A DNA stretch of 64,000 bases from the NCBI RefSeq assembly GCF_000956465.1, contig NZ_JYJA01000029.1, positions 1 through 64,000 on the forward strand, given 5' to 3'. Shown here one piece after another: positions 1 through 8,557 of this stretch (within the stretch, counting starts at the first letter, position 1; every line of letters starts with the position of its first letter). This DNA is from Microbacterium trichothecenolyticum (GTDB taxonomy: Bacteria; Actinomycetota; Actinomycetes; Actinomycetales; Microbacteriaceae). The notes under the pieces were generated by a model, which was given only the letters and a program-made list of their open reading frames with translations, had not been told where the DNA came from and ran no database searches. Position numbers and translations under genes: made by a program.

Positions 1-108
1 CTCCAACAATGGGAAGACCACTACAACTACGATCGACCCCACGGCGCCCTCGGCGGCCAAACACCCTACGAGCGCCTCAAGCAGAAAGCAGCGGCCCCAC
101 TGTCATAG
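1..108 (+). mobile_element. IS481-type transposase, C-terminal fragment (cut by window edge)
   Basis: An open frame enters from the left edge and ends at TAG 106-108. Its 35 residues include HYNYDRPHGALGG and TPYERL, the hallmark end of the DDE integrase core of IS481/IS3-type transposases, just after the catalytic Glu region. Only the tail is inside the window, so intactness cannot be judged. The terminal inverted repeat should lie within the following ~60 bp, but the other end is outside the window and no repeat can be assigned. It marks an insertion next to the two-component-system island. Confidence 0.8.
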
Positions 109-262
109 GGCTCCGTCAGTTGCACAGAGCTGCATCCACCGCCCTTTGTTACCCCGCAGAGAGGGTTCGTTCGCTCACACCGGCACGGTTCGTGGCAGAA
201 CTCCCGGCGGGGCAAGGGGGTTGCGGCCTGCCCGCGCCATCGTCCGCCGGGAGTGGACGTCC

Positions 263-1612
263 CTAGGTTTCGACGCGGGCGACGGGGAATGCGACGTCGA
301 CGCGCAGGCCGACGCCCGGAACATTGTCGAGTGTCGCGGTTCCTCCGGAGACGGAAGCGATCCCCGCGACGATCGACAGCCCCAATCCTGCCCCGCCGCG
401 AGTGCGCGCCGTGCTCTCGCGGGAGAAGCGATCGAACGCGTGCGGGACGTAGGCCGGGTCCATGCCGCCGCCGTCATCGCTCACACTCAGGCGAATGGAC
501 CCCGCCTCCTGCACGAGGCGCATCTCGATCGTGCCCTCCTCCCCCACCGCGTCCAGCGCGTTGCCGACCAGGTTGTCGCACACGCGTCCGAAGTCGGGTT
601 CGCTGACGAACGCGATGGCGTCGTCGTCGTGCGTCTCGGCGGTGTAGTCGATACGGATGCCGAGACCCGCCGCCCGGTGACGCCCGCGGTCCGCGGCATC
701 CGCCAGCTCGGCCGCAAGCTCGGCGATCGACGCGCGCCCCGGCTCGGCCTGGGAGTCGATTCGCGACAGTTCGAGCATCGATGTGGCCAGGGACGACAGC
801 CGCGCCACCGTCTTCTGCGCGGCGGTGACGTCGGCCTTCATGTCGGCGAGGCTGGTCGCCTGACGCTGCGCGAGCTCGAGGCGTGTCTGGATGATGGCGA
901 GCGGGGTCCGGAACTCATGGCTTGCGTCCGACACGATCTGTCGTTCGCGCTCGGCCGATGTGCGCAGGTCGCCGATCAGCTCGTTCAGAGTGGAAGCCAG
1001 CTCCGAGATCTCATCCTTCGCCGGACCGACGGGAAGCAAGTCGGTGCCCGGCGCCGCCACCAGCTCTTCGGCGCTTCGCCGGAGGCGCGTCACGGGCGCG
1101 AGCGCCGCGGAGCCGATCAGCCACGCCGCCGCCCCGAACGCGAGGTTGATCACCGTGAGGCTGCCGATGAGCAAGAGCGCCACCTCTCTGAGGACTTCGT
1201 CGTCGTTCATACTGGCGGTGATCACATGCCATAAGCCGTCGGCCGTGGTGACCGAGGTGGATCGCACCAGATAGTCCTCGCCGATCGTCCGCACCCCATC
1301 GGGTTCGCCCGCGATCGTCGTCACCGCGTCGGCGAGCCCGTTGGGAAGGGTATTGAGCACCACCTGCCCGGTCGGGTCGACGACCGCGACGAACTGGCCC
1401 GGCCCGGGCAGGTCCATCTCTTCCGTGTCTCCGCTGTGGATGGCGGTGACGTACGGGCCTTCGATGCCTTCGAGCAGTCGCTCCTGGCCGTCGCTGACGA
1501 TGCGCTGCACCTGGGCGAAGATCACGATGCCCGCCACGATCGAGATCAGGATCGCGATCAGCAGACTGCCGCCGGTGATGCGCGCCCGGATCGACAGCCG
1601 CGACAGGTTCAC
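263..1612 (-). CDS. Sensor histidine kinase (TCS 1)
   Basis: Membrane histidine kinase of 449 aa that should phosphorylate the regulator encoded just upstream. TM1 is about residues 13-34, an extracytoplasmic sensor about 35-142, TM2 about 143-170, then a HAMP linker. The H-box SDASHEFRTPL places the phospho-acceptor at H232. The HATPase domain has a GGGMDP N/G1 box and a GGAGLGLSIV G2 box near the C terminus. The start is GTG 1612, whose GTGA overlaps the stop of the response regulator, so the two are translationally coupled. No recognised ligand-binding fold is apparent in the sensor. It is the last gene of the DUF347-regulator-kinase group; its 3' end lies about 150 bp from the IS fragment. 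Confidence 0.93.
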   Translation of the reverse strand: MNLSRLSIRARITGGSLLIAILISIVAGIVIFAQVQRIVSDGQERLLEGIEGPYVTAIHSGDTEEMDLPGPGQFVAVVDPTGQVVLNTLPNGLADAVTTIAGEPDGVRTIGEDYLVRSTSVTTADGLWHVITASMNDDEVLREVALLLIGSLTVINLAFGAAAWLIGSAALAPVTRLRRSAEELVAAPGTDLLPVGPAKDEISELASTLNELIGDLRTSAERERQIVSDASHEFRTPLAIIQTRLELAQRQATSLADMKADVTAAQKTVARLSSLATSMLELSRIDSQAEPGRASIAELAAELADAADRGRHRAAGLGIRIDYTAETHDDDAIAFVSEPDFGRVCDNLVGNALDAVGEEGTIEMRLVQEAGSIRLSVSDDGGGMDPAYVPHAFDRFSRESTARTRGGAGLGLSIVAGIASVSGGTATLDNVPGVGLRVDVAFPVARVET

Positions 1613-2289
1613 GAGCCGGTGGCGACGAGTTCGTAGCCGACCCCGCGAGTGGTCGCGATGCGCACCGGCGCACCGACGGCATCGAGCTTGCGGCGGACGT
1701 AGCTGACGTACTGGTCCACGATGTTGGCGTCGATGTAGCTCGCCGATCCCCAGATCGAGTCGAGGATCTCGGCCCTGGGCATCACCTGTCCCGAGTTCAC
1801 CGCCAGAAGCCGGAGCAAGTCGAACTCGGTGCGGCTGAGGCGGAGTTCCCGCCCACCGGCCGAGATCTCATGTCGGAGCATGTCGATCTGCAGCCCGCCG
1901 ATGTCGAGGCGTGCGGTGCCGATCGCGTCCCGGCGCCGCAAAGCGCGCAGCCGTGCGGCGAGTTCCGCGAATTCGAACGGCTTGGTCAGGTAGTCGTCCG
2001 CTCCGGCATCAAGTCCCGCGACGCGGTCGTCGACCGCGTCGCGGGCGGTGAGCAGGATGATCGCGAGGCCATCGTTCTGACGTCTCAGCCAACGACACAC
2101 CTCGATTCCCGTCATCCCGGGAAGCATGACATCGAGCACGGCGATGTCATAGTTGCCGTCCTTGGCCAGGGTCAGCGCATCGATGCCGTTGTCGGCGACA
2201 TCCACGCTGTATCCCTCGGAGCGGAGGCCGCGGGCAAGCAGGTCAGCCATCTCGGGTTCGTCTTCGACTGTCAAGATTCGCAATGCCAT
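1609..2289 (-). CDS. OmpR/PhoB-family response regulator (TCS 1)
   Basis: DNA-binding response regulator of 226 aa. The receiver domain carries the acidic pair E9-D10, phospho-acceptor D53 in VLDVMLPG, the switch Thr in LLTARDA and the conserved Lys in YLTKPF. The C-terminal winged helix (about 130-225) ends in the usual RGVGYEL. ATG 2289 is chosen because MALRILTVEDE begins the receiver fold exactly and an AAGGGG ribosome site lies upstream. A longer in-frame start at 2346 would add an un-conserved 19-residue tail. It overlaps the kinase by 4 bp. Confidence 0.94.
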   Translation of the reverse strand: MALRILTVEDEPEMADLLARGLRSEGYSVDVADNGIDALTLAKDGNYDIAVLDVMLPGMTGIEVCRWLRRQNDGLAIILLTARDAVDDRVAGLDAGADDYLTKPFEFAELAARLRALRRRDAIGTARLDIGGLQIDMLRHEISAGGRELRLSRTEFDLLRLLAVNSGQVMPRAEILDSIWGSASYIDANIVDQYVSYVRRKLDAVGAPVRIATTRGVGYELVATGS

Positions 2290-2354
2290 GGGCCGACCCC
2301 TTCCCTGCTGCGATCCTACGGCGGAGCACGGAAGACGGCCGACCATGGATGGTG

Positions 2355-3188
2355 CTATGCCGGCACCTGCGCCCAGCTCGCAACGGCAACCGGGCCGCCG
2401 AACTCGCTGACCGCCTCAGCCCGCTGGCGACGGACCTTGATGCCGAGATACGCCGCGATGACCACGATGATGGCGAGGAAGACCACGCTGGTGACCGTCG
2501 TGCCGAGGCCCCATCCGCCATCGGCGGGCGCCTGCGAGAGGAGATCGCCGATCGATGCACCGAGGGGACGGGTGAGGATGTACGCCGCCCAGAAGCAGAA
2601 GACGAGGTTCGCCTTGAACGCGAATCGCGCGACGACGATCACCGCGATGAGCGCCGAGAAGAGAATCGTGCCGACCAGGTATCCGAGCCCGAGTCCCTCT
2701 GAGATGAGGTCACCGGCGGCCGTCCCCAGCGCGAATGTGAAGAGGACCGTGATCCAGTAGAACGCCTCGCGACGACGAGTGAAGATCGTCTTGATCGACA
2801 GCGTGCGCTCGCGAGAGAACCAGATCCCGAAGGTGATCGCGAGCACGGCGCTGAAGATGACGGTGCTGACCCAGAGTTCGACACCGAGGTTGTCGGTGAG
2901 ATTGTCGGTGAGGAGGGTGCCGACGATGCTGATCAGGACGACGACGGTCCAGTAGATCCCGGAGTTGTAGCGCCTCGTCAGGAACTGCGCGACAAGGGCG
3001 ACGGAGAGCAGCACGCTCATGATCCAGGTTGTGACGGTGAGGCCGAGGCCGACATCCAGGTTGAGGTAGTCGGCGAAGGTCTCACCGGTCGTGGTCGAGA
3101 GGATCTTTATGACCCAGAAGGCGAAGGTCACCTCCGGCACTCGGTTGAAGAGGATAGTTCTGATGTGTTCCGGCATGGGCTTGGTCAT
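2355..3188 (-). CDS. DUF347 repeat membrane protein (COG4705-like)
   Basis: Integral membrane protein of 277 aa made of four related repeats typical of DUF347, seen in the motifs KILSTTTGETFADYL, GTLLTDNLTDNLGV, LGTAAGDLISEGLGLGY and TRPLGASIGDLLS. Each repeat pairs a TM helix with a polar G(E/D)x(F/I)xD element. The family has no firmly established function; the repeated buried acidic residues suggest ion or small-solute transport. It is 65 bp upstream of TCS 1 on the same strand and divergent from the PAP2 gene, sharing the motif-rich intergenic region 3189-3425. This makes it a candidate target or accessory component of TCS 1. Confidence 0.8.
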   Translation of the reverse strand: MTKPMPEHIRTILFNRVPEVTFAFWVIKILSTTTGETFADYLNLDVGLGLTVTTWIMSVLLSVALVAQFLTRRYNSGIYWTVVVLISIVGTLLTDNLTDNLGVELWVSTVIFSAVLAITFGIWFSRERTLSIKTIFTRRREAFYWITVLFTFALGTAAGDLISEGLGLGYLVGTILFSALIAVIVVARFAFKANLVFCFWAAYILTRPLGASIGDLLSQAPADGGWGLGTTVTSVVFLAIIVVIAAYLGIKVRRQRAEAVSEFGGPVAVASWAQVPA

Positions 3189-3243
3189 GCCGTCACTTTC
3201 CCGATGTGGGCTTGGCGTTTGCCCAGCGGGCGCGTCGGTGGGG

Positions 3244-3326
3244 GTGAGCGTTCTCTCAGGAAGCCCCGCTCGGAGCCGTTCCTGAAGGAACTCTCACCCG
3301 GGCTCCCGATCCTGAACGATCTCTCA
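3244..3326 (+). promoter_or_regulatory. Cluster of CTGA-N7-CTCA sites upstream of the PAP2 gene
   Basis: Two strong copies of a 15-bp element, CTGAAGGAACTCTCA (3282-3296) and CTGAACGATCTCTCA (3312-3326), lie exactly 30 bp apart and are embedded in a longer 21-bp similarity. A weaker third copy is at 3244-3258. Half-sites CTGA and CTCA are 11 bp apart, the geometry with which OmpR/PhoP-type dimers bind direct repeats. All copies point toward the PAP2 gene. The same element recurs at 6295-6309 and 9798-9829. Confidence 0.6.
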
Positions 3327-3425
3327 GGCGCGGCCCCTGCCCGGTGCCGCGGATGATCAGATCGCCGCTCTAGCGTGGACATCAGACTCGTCCCACCCGG
3401 TGACGACGACACACTCGGAGGCGTA

Positions 3426-4085
3426 ATGCCCGCACGCCGATCCCCGTCGAGAGCGGCAATCGTGGTCGGCGGCCTCGCCGGCCTCAGTGCCGTCGTGCTG
3501 CTCGGCCTAGTCATCCACGCCCTCGGAAACGGGCCCTTGCCCGTCGACACGTGGTGGCACGACCTCATGCTGGCCTCGCGGACGGATGCCGGGCTCGCCG
3601 TCGCTCGCGCCCTCGATGTCATCGGTGGAGTGGTGTGGATGATCGTCATCGGGATCGTTCTCGTGGTGAGCCTGCTCATCGCCCACCGCCCGTGGGACGC
3701 GCTGGCGGTCGTCGCCGCGATGCTGGTTGCGGAGGCGACCACGAGCGTCCTGAAGCTGTCGTTCGCCCGGCCGCGACCGGCCGACTCTCTGGTCACCGAG
3801 GCGATGACCTCGTTCCCCTCGGGACACACGTCGCTCGCCGCCGCCGTGACCGTGGTGCTCGCTCTGCTGCTGAGGAGACCGATGCTCTGGGCGGCAGCCG
3901 CACTGTGGGTCGCGATGATGGCCTGGAGCCGCACCTATCTCGCAGCGCATTGGCTCACCGACGTGTTGGCGGGCGCTGTTCTCGGGTCATCGGCGGCGCT
4001 GCTCGCGTGGGCGCTCATCACCGGCATCCGCGATATCGCACAGCGGCGGGCGGTCGCGGCCTCGCAAGATCCGTCGGCCAGGTGA
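3426..4085 (+). CDS. PAP2-superfamily membrane phosphatase
   Basis: A 219-aa protein with about six TM helices and the complete PAP2 catalytic signature: KX6RP at K110-R117-P118, PSGH at 131-134 and SRX5HX3D at S168-R169, H175 and D179. Members dephosphorylate lipid pyrophosphates or phosphatidates at the outer face of the membrane. Given UppP 2.3 kb away, an undecaprenyl-pyrophosphate or phosphatidylglycerol-phosphate substrate is plausible but not proven. ATG 3426 is preferred over an upstream GTG (3375) because GGAGG stands 4 bp before it. Putative response-regulator sites lie 100-180 bp upstream. Confidence 0.9.
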   Translation: MPARRSPSRAAIVVGGLAGLSAVVLLGLVIHALGNGPLPVDTWWHDLMLASRTDAGLAVARALDVIGGVVWMIVIGIVLVVSLLIAHRPWDALAVVAAMLVAEATTSVLKLSFARPRPADSLVTEAMTSFPSGHTSLAAAVTVVLALLLRRPMLWAAAALWVAMMAWSRTYLAAHWLTDVLAGAVLGSSAALLAWALITGIRDIAQRRAVAASQDPSAR

Positions 4086-4096
4086 TCCGGCACAGA

Positions 4097-4150
4097 CCGC
4101 AACGCCGACCGCTCGTCGCGCAAGACGCGAGTCCGCGGTCGGCGTTGCGG
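4097..4150. terminator. Bidirectional hairpin terminator
   Basis: A perfect 15-bp inverted repeat, CCGCAACGCCGACCG (4097-4111) and its complement (4136-4150), brackets a second small hairpin (TCGCG...CGCGA). It lies between the stop codons of two convergent genes (4085 and 4160), where a shared terminator is expected. There is no T-tract, common in high-GC actinobacteria. Confidence 0.75.
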
Positions 4151-4159
4151 GCTGTGCGG

Positions 4160-4561
4160 TCAGTCGTCGGCGGTCTCGCCGTCGTTCGTGCCGTCTTCGA
4201 CGCCCTGATCATCGGCCGTCTCGCCGTCGTTCGTGCCGTCTTCGACGCCCTGATCATCGGCTGTCTCGCCGTCGTTCGTGCCGTCTTCGACACCCTGATC
4301 ATCGGCCGTCTCGCCGTCGTTCGTGCCGTCTTCGACGCCCTGATCATCGGCCGTCTCGCCGTCGTTCGTGCCGTCTTCGACGCCCTGATCATCGGCCGTC
4401 TCGCCGTCGTTCGTGCCGTCTTCGACACCGACCGTGGTAGTCGGCGAGGGCGACGAGGCCTGCGCGATGGTCGGGATGCCGATCGCGAGACCCGTCGCGA
4501 GGACTGCGGCGGCGATGCCCGATCCGATGGCGATCGGGAGCTGCTTCTTCTCGGGTTCCAT
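4160..4561 (-). CDS. Membrane-anchored or secreted acidic tandem-repeat protein
   Basis: A protein of 133 aa starting at ATG 4561 (AAAGGAA ribosome site upstream): short basic N terminus, one hydrophobic segment (about residues 9-33) ending in AQAS, an S/P/T stretch, then six near-identical 15-residue units GVEDGTNDGETADDQ running to the stop. The repeat part contains no aromatic or basic residues and many Asp/Glu, so outside the cell it would be an extended polyanion able to bind divalent cations. The hydrophobic segment could be a cleaved signal (AQA-S) or an anchor. It follows the TCS 2 kinase by 13 bp on the same strand and is probably co-transcribed. No family is recognised. Confidence 0.75.
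   Translation of the reverse strand: MEPEKKQLPIAIGSGIAAAVLATGLAIGIPTIAQASSPSPTTTVGVEDGTNDGETADDQGVEDGTNDGETADDQGVEDGTNDGETADDQGVEDGTNDGETADDQGVEDGTNDGETADDQGVEDGTNDGETADD
4163..4429 (-). repeat. 45-bp coding minisatellite, six copies
   Basis: Six head-to-tail copies of a 45-bp unit (the last lacks one codon) encode the acidic repeats of the 4160-4561 gene. Copies differ only by rare synonymous changes such as gcc/acc beside the GVED codons. Near-identity at DNA level indicates recent expansion or homogenisation, so copy number probably varies between strains. Confidence 0.92.
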
Positions 4562-4574
4562 GGGTGGGTTCCTT

Positions 4575-5549
4575 TCAGACGGAATCTGCCGTCGCCTTGA
4601 CGCTACGAAGGCGATCGTGGGATGAACGTGAGAGCGGCAGCCGCAGGCGCACGGTCGTTCCGGCGCCGGGGCGCGAGCTGATCGAGACACGGCCGCGCAG
4701 CGAGATCACAATGTCCCGCACGATCGACAGCCCCAGCCCGCTGCCCTCGCCGCCCCGAGAGGGGTCAGCCTGCCAGAACCTGTCGAACGCGTGGCGAACC
4801 TCGGCCGGCGTCATCCCGATGCCGTGATCCTCGACCTCCACGACCGCCCAGCGCCCTCGTGCGAAGACACGCACGCCGACGAGCGTGTCGTCGCCGGAGT
4901 ATCGGCACGCGTTCACGAGCACGTTCAGCAGCACGCGCTGCAGGGCTGCGGCGGATGCCTCGACCGTCGGCCGCCCGGTGACGCCGACCGTCACCCGCTC
5001 CGGTCGCCGCAGCAGCGCGCGCGCCGACTCGACGGCGTCGCCGACCGCGACGAAGCTGGTGTCGGACCGCTCGCCGGCATCCTCGGAGGCGGCGAGCAGG
5101 TCGTTCGCGATCGCGCCGAGGGTGTGCGTCGCGGCGAGCGCCGCTTCAGACGCGGCGCGGTACTCGGCGACGCTCCGCGGCCGCAGGAGCGCCATTTCGA
5201 GTTGGGCCTGGATCGCGGTCAGCGGCGTGCGCAGCTCATGCGAGGCATCGTCCACGAACCGCCGCTGGGCGGCCAGCGCAGCGGCCACGGGCCTCATCGC
5301 GACTCCGGCGAGGATCCAGCTGGACAGTGGCGCGACCAGCAGCAGTCCGGCGAAGGCGACCAGGAGAGCGGTGCGCAGCGTCGCGAAGCCCGCCTCGGCG
5401 GTGGGCGCCGACCCGCCGTCCTCGACGCCGTCGAAGTCGAAGGTCGCCGTGACGAACGCGTAGACGCCCAGGGCGAAGGCGGCGTAGGTGAGCACTTGGA
5501 CCGCGGTGAACCCGAGCGTGAGCCGCCAGCGTGCACGTCGCAGGATCAT
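4575..5549 (-). CDS. Compact sensor histidine kinase without HAMP (TCS 2)
   Basis: A kinase of 324 aa with two TM helices (about 10-33 and 59-83), a short acidic extracytoplasmic loop of only ~25 residues (DFDGVEDGG...), and almost no linker before the dimerisation helix; H104 in DDASHELRTPL is the phospho-acceptor. The C-terminal ATPase domain has DHGIGM and GSGLGLSIV boxes. The missing HAMP and tiny loop suggest an intramembrane-sensing-like or accessory-protein-dependent kinase; the repeat protein encoded next is one candidate partner. It overlaps its regulator by ATGA at 5546-5549. Confidence 0.9.
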   Translation of the reverse strand: MILRRARWRLTLGFTAVQVLTYAAFALGVYAFVTATFDFDGVEDGGSAPTAEAGFATLRTALLVAFAGLLLVAPLSSWILAGVAMRPVAAALAAQRRFVDDASHELRTPLTAIQAQLEMALLRPRSVAEYRAASEAALAATHTLGAIANDLLAASEDAGERSDTSFVAVGDAVESARALLRRPERVTVGVTGRPTVEASAAALQRVLLNVLVNACRYSGDDTLVGVRVFARGRWAVVEVEDHGIGMTPAEVRHAFDRFWQADPSRGGEGSGLGLSIVRDIVISLRGRVSISSRPGAGTTVRLRLPLSRSSHDRLRSVKATADSV

Positions 5550-6229
5550 CCGGTCTCGCTCGTCACGGAGTACCCGGCGCCACGGTGGGTGACGATCGGG
5601 TCTGCCTCCCCGGGCATGGAGAGCTTGCGCCTGAGATAGCGGATGTAGGTGGGCACGACGTTGCTGTACCCCTCGTAGTTGCGATCCCAGGCATGGTCGA
5701 TGAGATCGCTGCTGGTGACGACCGCGTCCGGGTGACGCATCAGATAATCCAGCACCGAGAATTCCTTCGGGCTGAGCGCGATGACGCGTCCGCGACGCTC
5801 AACGACACGGCGGCCCGGATCGAGGGTGAGCGATCCCACTGTCAATCGCGGCGGGAGCGCAGTGGGTGCGCGGCGCAGGAGCGCACGGATGCGGGCCAGC
5901 AGCTCCTCGACGTGGAACGGCTTGACCAGGTAGTCGTCGGCACCGGCATCCAGGCACTGCACGATCGTGGCGCGGGCCCCGATGGCTGTAAGCATGAGGA
6001 TCGGGACATCCGCAGCCGACTCCCGGATCCGGCGGCACAGCTCGATCCCGCCCCCCGGCATGCCGGGCAGCCGAACATCGAGCACCACGAGATCCTCCGG
6101 CTCGATCTCGAACGTGACGAGCGCCGACCCGGCATCCCCTTCGACGTCGACGGCGTACCCGGCCTCGCGCAGCAGCTGCGCCACGGTCGCGGCCAGCAGC
6201 GCATCGTCTTCCACTAACAGGATCCGCAT
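5546..6229 (-). CDS. OmpR-family response regulator (TCS 2)
   Basis: A response regulator of 227 aa beginning MRILLVEDD at ATG 6229, preceded by GGAGG 5 bp away. Phospho-acceptor D51 lies in VVLDVRLPG; the conserved Lys is in YLVKPF and the winged helix ends RGAGYSV. The frame stays open upstream across the antisense of uppP, but that extension has no homology and should be ignored. A CTGA-N7-CTCA element on the minus strand (6295-6309) lies 66 bp upstream in the orientation of this gene, suggesting autoregulation. It is divergent from uppP. Confidence 0.93.
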   Translation of the reverse strand: MRILLVEDDALLAATVAQLLREAGYAVDVEGDAGSALVTFEIEPEDLVVLDVRLPGMPGGGIELCRRIRESAADVPILMLTAIGARATIVQCLDAGADDYLVKPFHVEELLARIRALLRRAPTALPPRLTVGSLTLDPGRRVVERRGRVIALSPKEFSVLDYLMRHPDAVVTSSDLIDHAWDRNYEGYSNVVPTYIRYLRRKLSMPGEADPIVTHRGAGYSVTSETG

Positions 6230-6294
6230 GACACCTCCGCCAGGATCCTCCCGAACGGTGCTGAGGAACGCGCGACCGTGAGGTGGCCTGACTC

Positions 6295-6309
6295 TGAGAG
6301 TTCGTTCAG
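6295..6309 (-). promoter_or_regulatory. CTGA-N7-CTCA element between TCS 2 and uppP
   Basis: On the minus strand this reads CTGAACGAACTCTCA, differing at one base from the 3312-3326 copy. It is 66 bp before the TCS 2 regulator and 85 bp before the uppP start, so one bound regulator could control both divergent transcripts. Confidence 0.58.
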
Positions 6310-6394
6310 ACGGCCGGCAACGACCGATATGGCGACATAGCCTCGATGAGCGACAGCGCGGTTGCCCATCTGCCACCGACGGAACGGACACCGC

Positions 6395-7231
6395 ATGGAC
6401 TTCTTGGATGCCGTCATCCTCGGCCTCGTCGAAGGGGTCACCGAGTTCCTCCCGGTGTCGAGCACGGGGCACCTGACCCTCACGGAGAACTTTCTCGGGC
6501 TGTCGATCGACGATCCCGGGGTGACGGCGTTCACCGCCATCGTTCAGTTCGGCGCGATCCTCGCGGTGATCCTGTATTTCAGGGCGGACATCGGCCGCCT
6601 GATCGCCGCGTGGTGGAGCGGTCTGTTCAGCCGTGACGCGCGCCAGAACCCCGACTACCGGTTCGCCTGGTACGTCATTGCGGGCTCGATTCCGGTCGGC
6701 ATCGTCGGCTTCCTCGCGAGAGACCTCATCGCCGGACCGCTGCGAAATCTGTGGGTGGTGGTCGCCGGCCTCGCACTGTGGAGCGTCGTGATGTACGTCG
6801 CGGAACGCGTCGGCAGACAGACCCGGCCTGAGGAGAGCCTGACACTCAAGGATGCTCTGATCATCGGCTTCGTCCAGTGCGTCGCGCTGATCCCTGGCGT
6901 CTCTCGATCGGGCGCGACGATCAGCGCCGGTCTGTTCCGCGATCTGAGTCGCGTGGCCGCCACGCGGCTCTCGTTCTTCTTGGCGATCCCTGCGCTCGTC
7001 GGCGCCGGGCTGTTCGAAGGCGTCAGCGAGGGGTCGGCGGTCAGCGCCGCCGTGGGTTGGGGACCGGTGATCGTGGGAACCGTCGTCAGCTTCGTCGTCG
7101 CCTACGCCACCATCGCGTGGCTGCTCCGCCTGGTCGCGCGCCACCCCATCACCGTCTTCATCTGGTACCGCGTCGGCCTCGCCGCGCTGATCTCCGTGCT
7201 GCTGCTGACCGGAGTGCTGAGCGCGACCTGA
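6395..7231 (+). CDS. uppP: Undecaprenyl-diphosphatase UppP (BacA)
   Basis: A membrane phosphatase of 278 aa that recycles undecaprenyl pyrophosphate to the monophosphate carrier used for peptidoglycan and polysaccharide repeat units; overexpression classically confers bacitracin resistance. Signature elements are present: EGVTEFLPVSSTGH (E13, E17, H26) and PGVSRSGAT with R171 as the catalytic Arg. About eight hydrophobic segments are visible. ATG 6395 fits the conserved MDFLDAVILGLVEG start; an upstream TTG would add only unconserved residues. The ribosome site is weak. It is convergent with the TCS 3 kinase, with 9 bp between stops. Confidence 0.95.
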   Translation: MDFLDAVILGLVEGVTEFLPVSSTGHLTLTENFLGLSIDDPGVTAFTAIVQFGAILAVILYFRADIGRLIAAWWSGLFSRDARQNPDYRFAWYVIAGSIPVGIVGFLARDLIAGPLRNLWVVVAGLALWSVVMYVAERVGRQTRPEESLTLKDALIIGFVQCVALIPGVSRSGATISAGLFRDLSRVAATRLSFFLAIPALVGAGLFEGVSEGSAVSAAVGWGPVIVGTVVSFVVAYATIAWLLRLVARHPITVFIWYRVGLAALISVLLLTGVLSAT

Positions 7232-7240
7232 CAAGCGGAT

Positions 7241-8557
7241 TCACCGCGAGCCGGCGACCGGAAGCTGCACCAGGAAGCTGGCGCCACCGCGGTGATCGGC
7301 GTCGAGGATGAGGGAACCGCCGTGCAGGGCGACGAGTTCGCGCGCGATCGCCAGGCCGAGCCCTGCTCCCCCTGTAGTGGACGCTCGCGCGTCGTCGGCG
7401 CGCGCGAATCGCTCGAAGATGCGCTCCTGCATTCCGGGTGGGACGCCGGGACCGTCATCCGACACCCGGAGCACCGCAGTCTCGTCGTCCTCGGCGAGCT
7501 CGATGACGACCCGCGATCTGCCGTATTGCAGGGCGTTGTCGAGCAGATTGCGCACGACGCGGGTGAGCTGGCCGGCATCGCCGATGACTTGTGCAGCCGA
7601 GACACGTGAGGCATCGATCGTCAGGTCGGTGAGGCCATGGTTCTGCACCTCTTCCAGCACGATGTCGTCCAGGTCGACCGGCGCGCTCGTGCGCGACGGA
7701 ACGGATTCATCGAGTCGAGCCAGCAGGAGCAGGTCGTCGATGAGGCTCTGCAGCTGCGCGGCGTCATTCAGGGCACCCCGATGTGTTGCGCGCAGGTCCG
7801 CCGTCTCCGGGTGGGCGAGATCGATCTCGAGGGCCGCGCGGATCCGCGTCAGCGGACTGCGGAGCTCATGGGATGCGTCCGAGACGAAACGTCGCTGGCG
7901 TGCTGCCGTCGCCTCGAGCCGGGTGAGCATCGAGTTCATCGTGTGAGCCAGCCGCGCGATCTCGTCGCGAGTGGCAGGCTCAGGCACACGCTGGTCCAGG
8001 TTGGATGCACTGATCTCTGCGACGCGGGCTCGAATCCGCTCGACGGGACGCAGAACGCGGCCGACCAGCAGCCAGATCACCACACCGAGCAGCGCCGTCG
8101 TGGCCGGGACGGCGATGAGCAGGCTCCGCGTCAGCGCGCTCACGCTCTCGTCGACGTCATCCAGCGGCGTCCCCACCAGGATCGTGAGGTCCTCACCGTA
8201 AGGCTCTGCCCGCACACGGAAACGAGCGGCGTCAGGTCCGATCTCCACCGTTGCGCTCTTCGGACTCGCTGACGGATCGATCTCGACCTTCGGCGCCGCG
8301 GATGTTGCCGCGATGACATCACCTGATCCGTCCAACACCAGAGCGAACGACTCCTCATCGCCGCTGCCCGGAAGGATCTCGCCGCCGGTGCCGGCATCAA
8401 GGGAGTCGGAGATCGACCGCGCTGTACGTTGCAGCACCTCGTCGACGCTGTCGGTCAGAACGGCGCGCTGCGCGGTGACGAGCGCCGCCGCCGCGACCGT
8501 GAGCACGAGCAGCACCACGATCGAAGCGATCGCTGAGACACCCGCACGGACGCCCAT
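7241..8557 (-). CDS. Sensor histidine kinase (TCS 3)
   Basis: A kinase of 438 aa with TM1 about 7-30, a ~110-residue extracytoplasmic domain, TM2 about 144-166, HAMP about 167-220, H230 in SDASHELRSPL, and ATPase boxes DDGPGVPP and GGAGLGLAIARELV. ATG 8557 overlaps the regulator stop as TGATG, which fixes the start. Architecture matches the MprB/CutS-like envelope-stress kinases of actinobacteria. The sensor domain is rich in short beta-like stretches but carries no recognisable fold signature. Confidence 0.92.
   Translation of the reverse strand: MGVRAGVSAIASIVVLLVLTVAAAALVTAQRAVLTDSVDEVLQRTARSISDSLDAGTGGEILPGSGDEESFALVLDGSGDVIAATSAAPKVEIDPSASPKSATVEIGPDAARFRVRAEPYGEDLTILVGTPLDDVDESVSALTRSLLIAVPATTALLGVVIWLLVGRVLRPVERIRARVAEISASNLDQRVPEPATRDEIARLAHTMNSMLTRLEATAARQRRFVSDASHELRSPLTRIRAALEIDLAHPETADLRATHRGALNDAAQLQSLIDDLLLLARLDESVPSRTSAPVDLDDIVLEEVQNHGLTDLTIDASRVSAAQVIGDAGQLTRVVRNLLDNALQYGRSRVVIELAEDDETAVLRVSDDGPGVPPGMQERIFERFARADDARASTTGGAGLGLAIARELVALHGGSLILDADHRGGASFLVQLPVAGSR

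Noticed and set aside
109..262. IS terminal inverted repeat after the transposase tail
   Set aside because: Without the other end of the element no repeat partner can be shown; no other structure is visible in this gap.
4163..4429. CRISPR-like appearance of the 45-bp repeats
   Set aside because: Units are contiguous without spacers, in frame and translated as a coherent repeat protein.
6230..7234. N-terminal extension of the TCS 2 regulator through the uppP antisense
   Set aside because: A GGAGG ribosome site and the receiver start at MRILLVEDD fix the start at 6229; the extension is antisense to conserved uppP.
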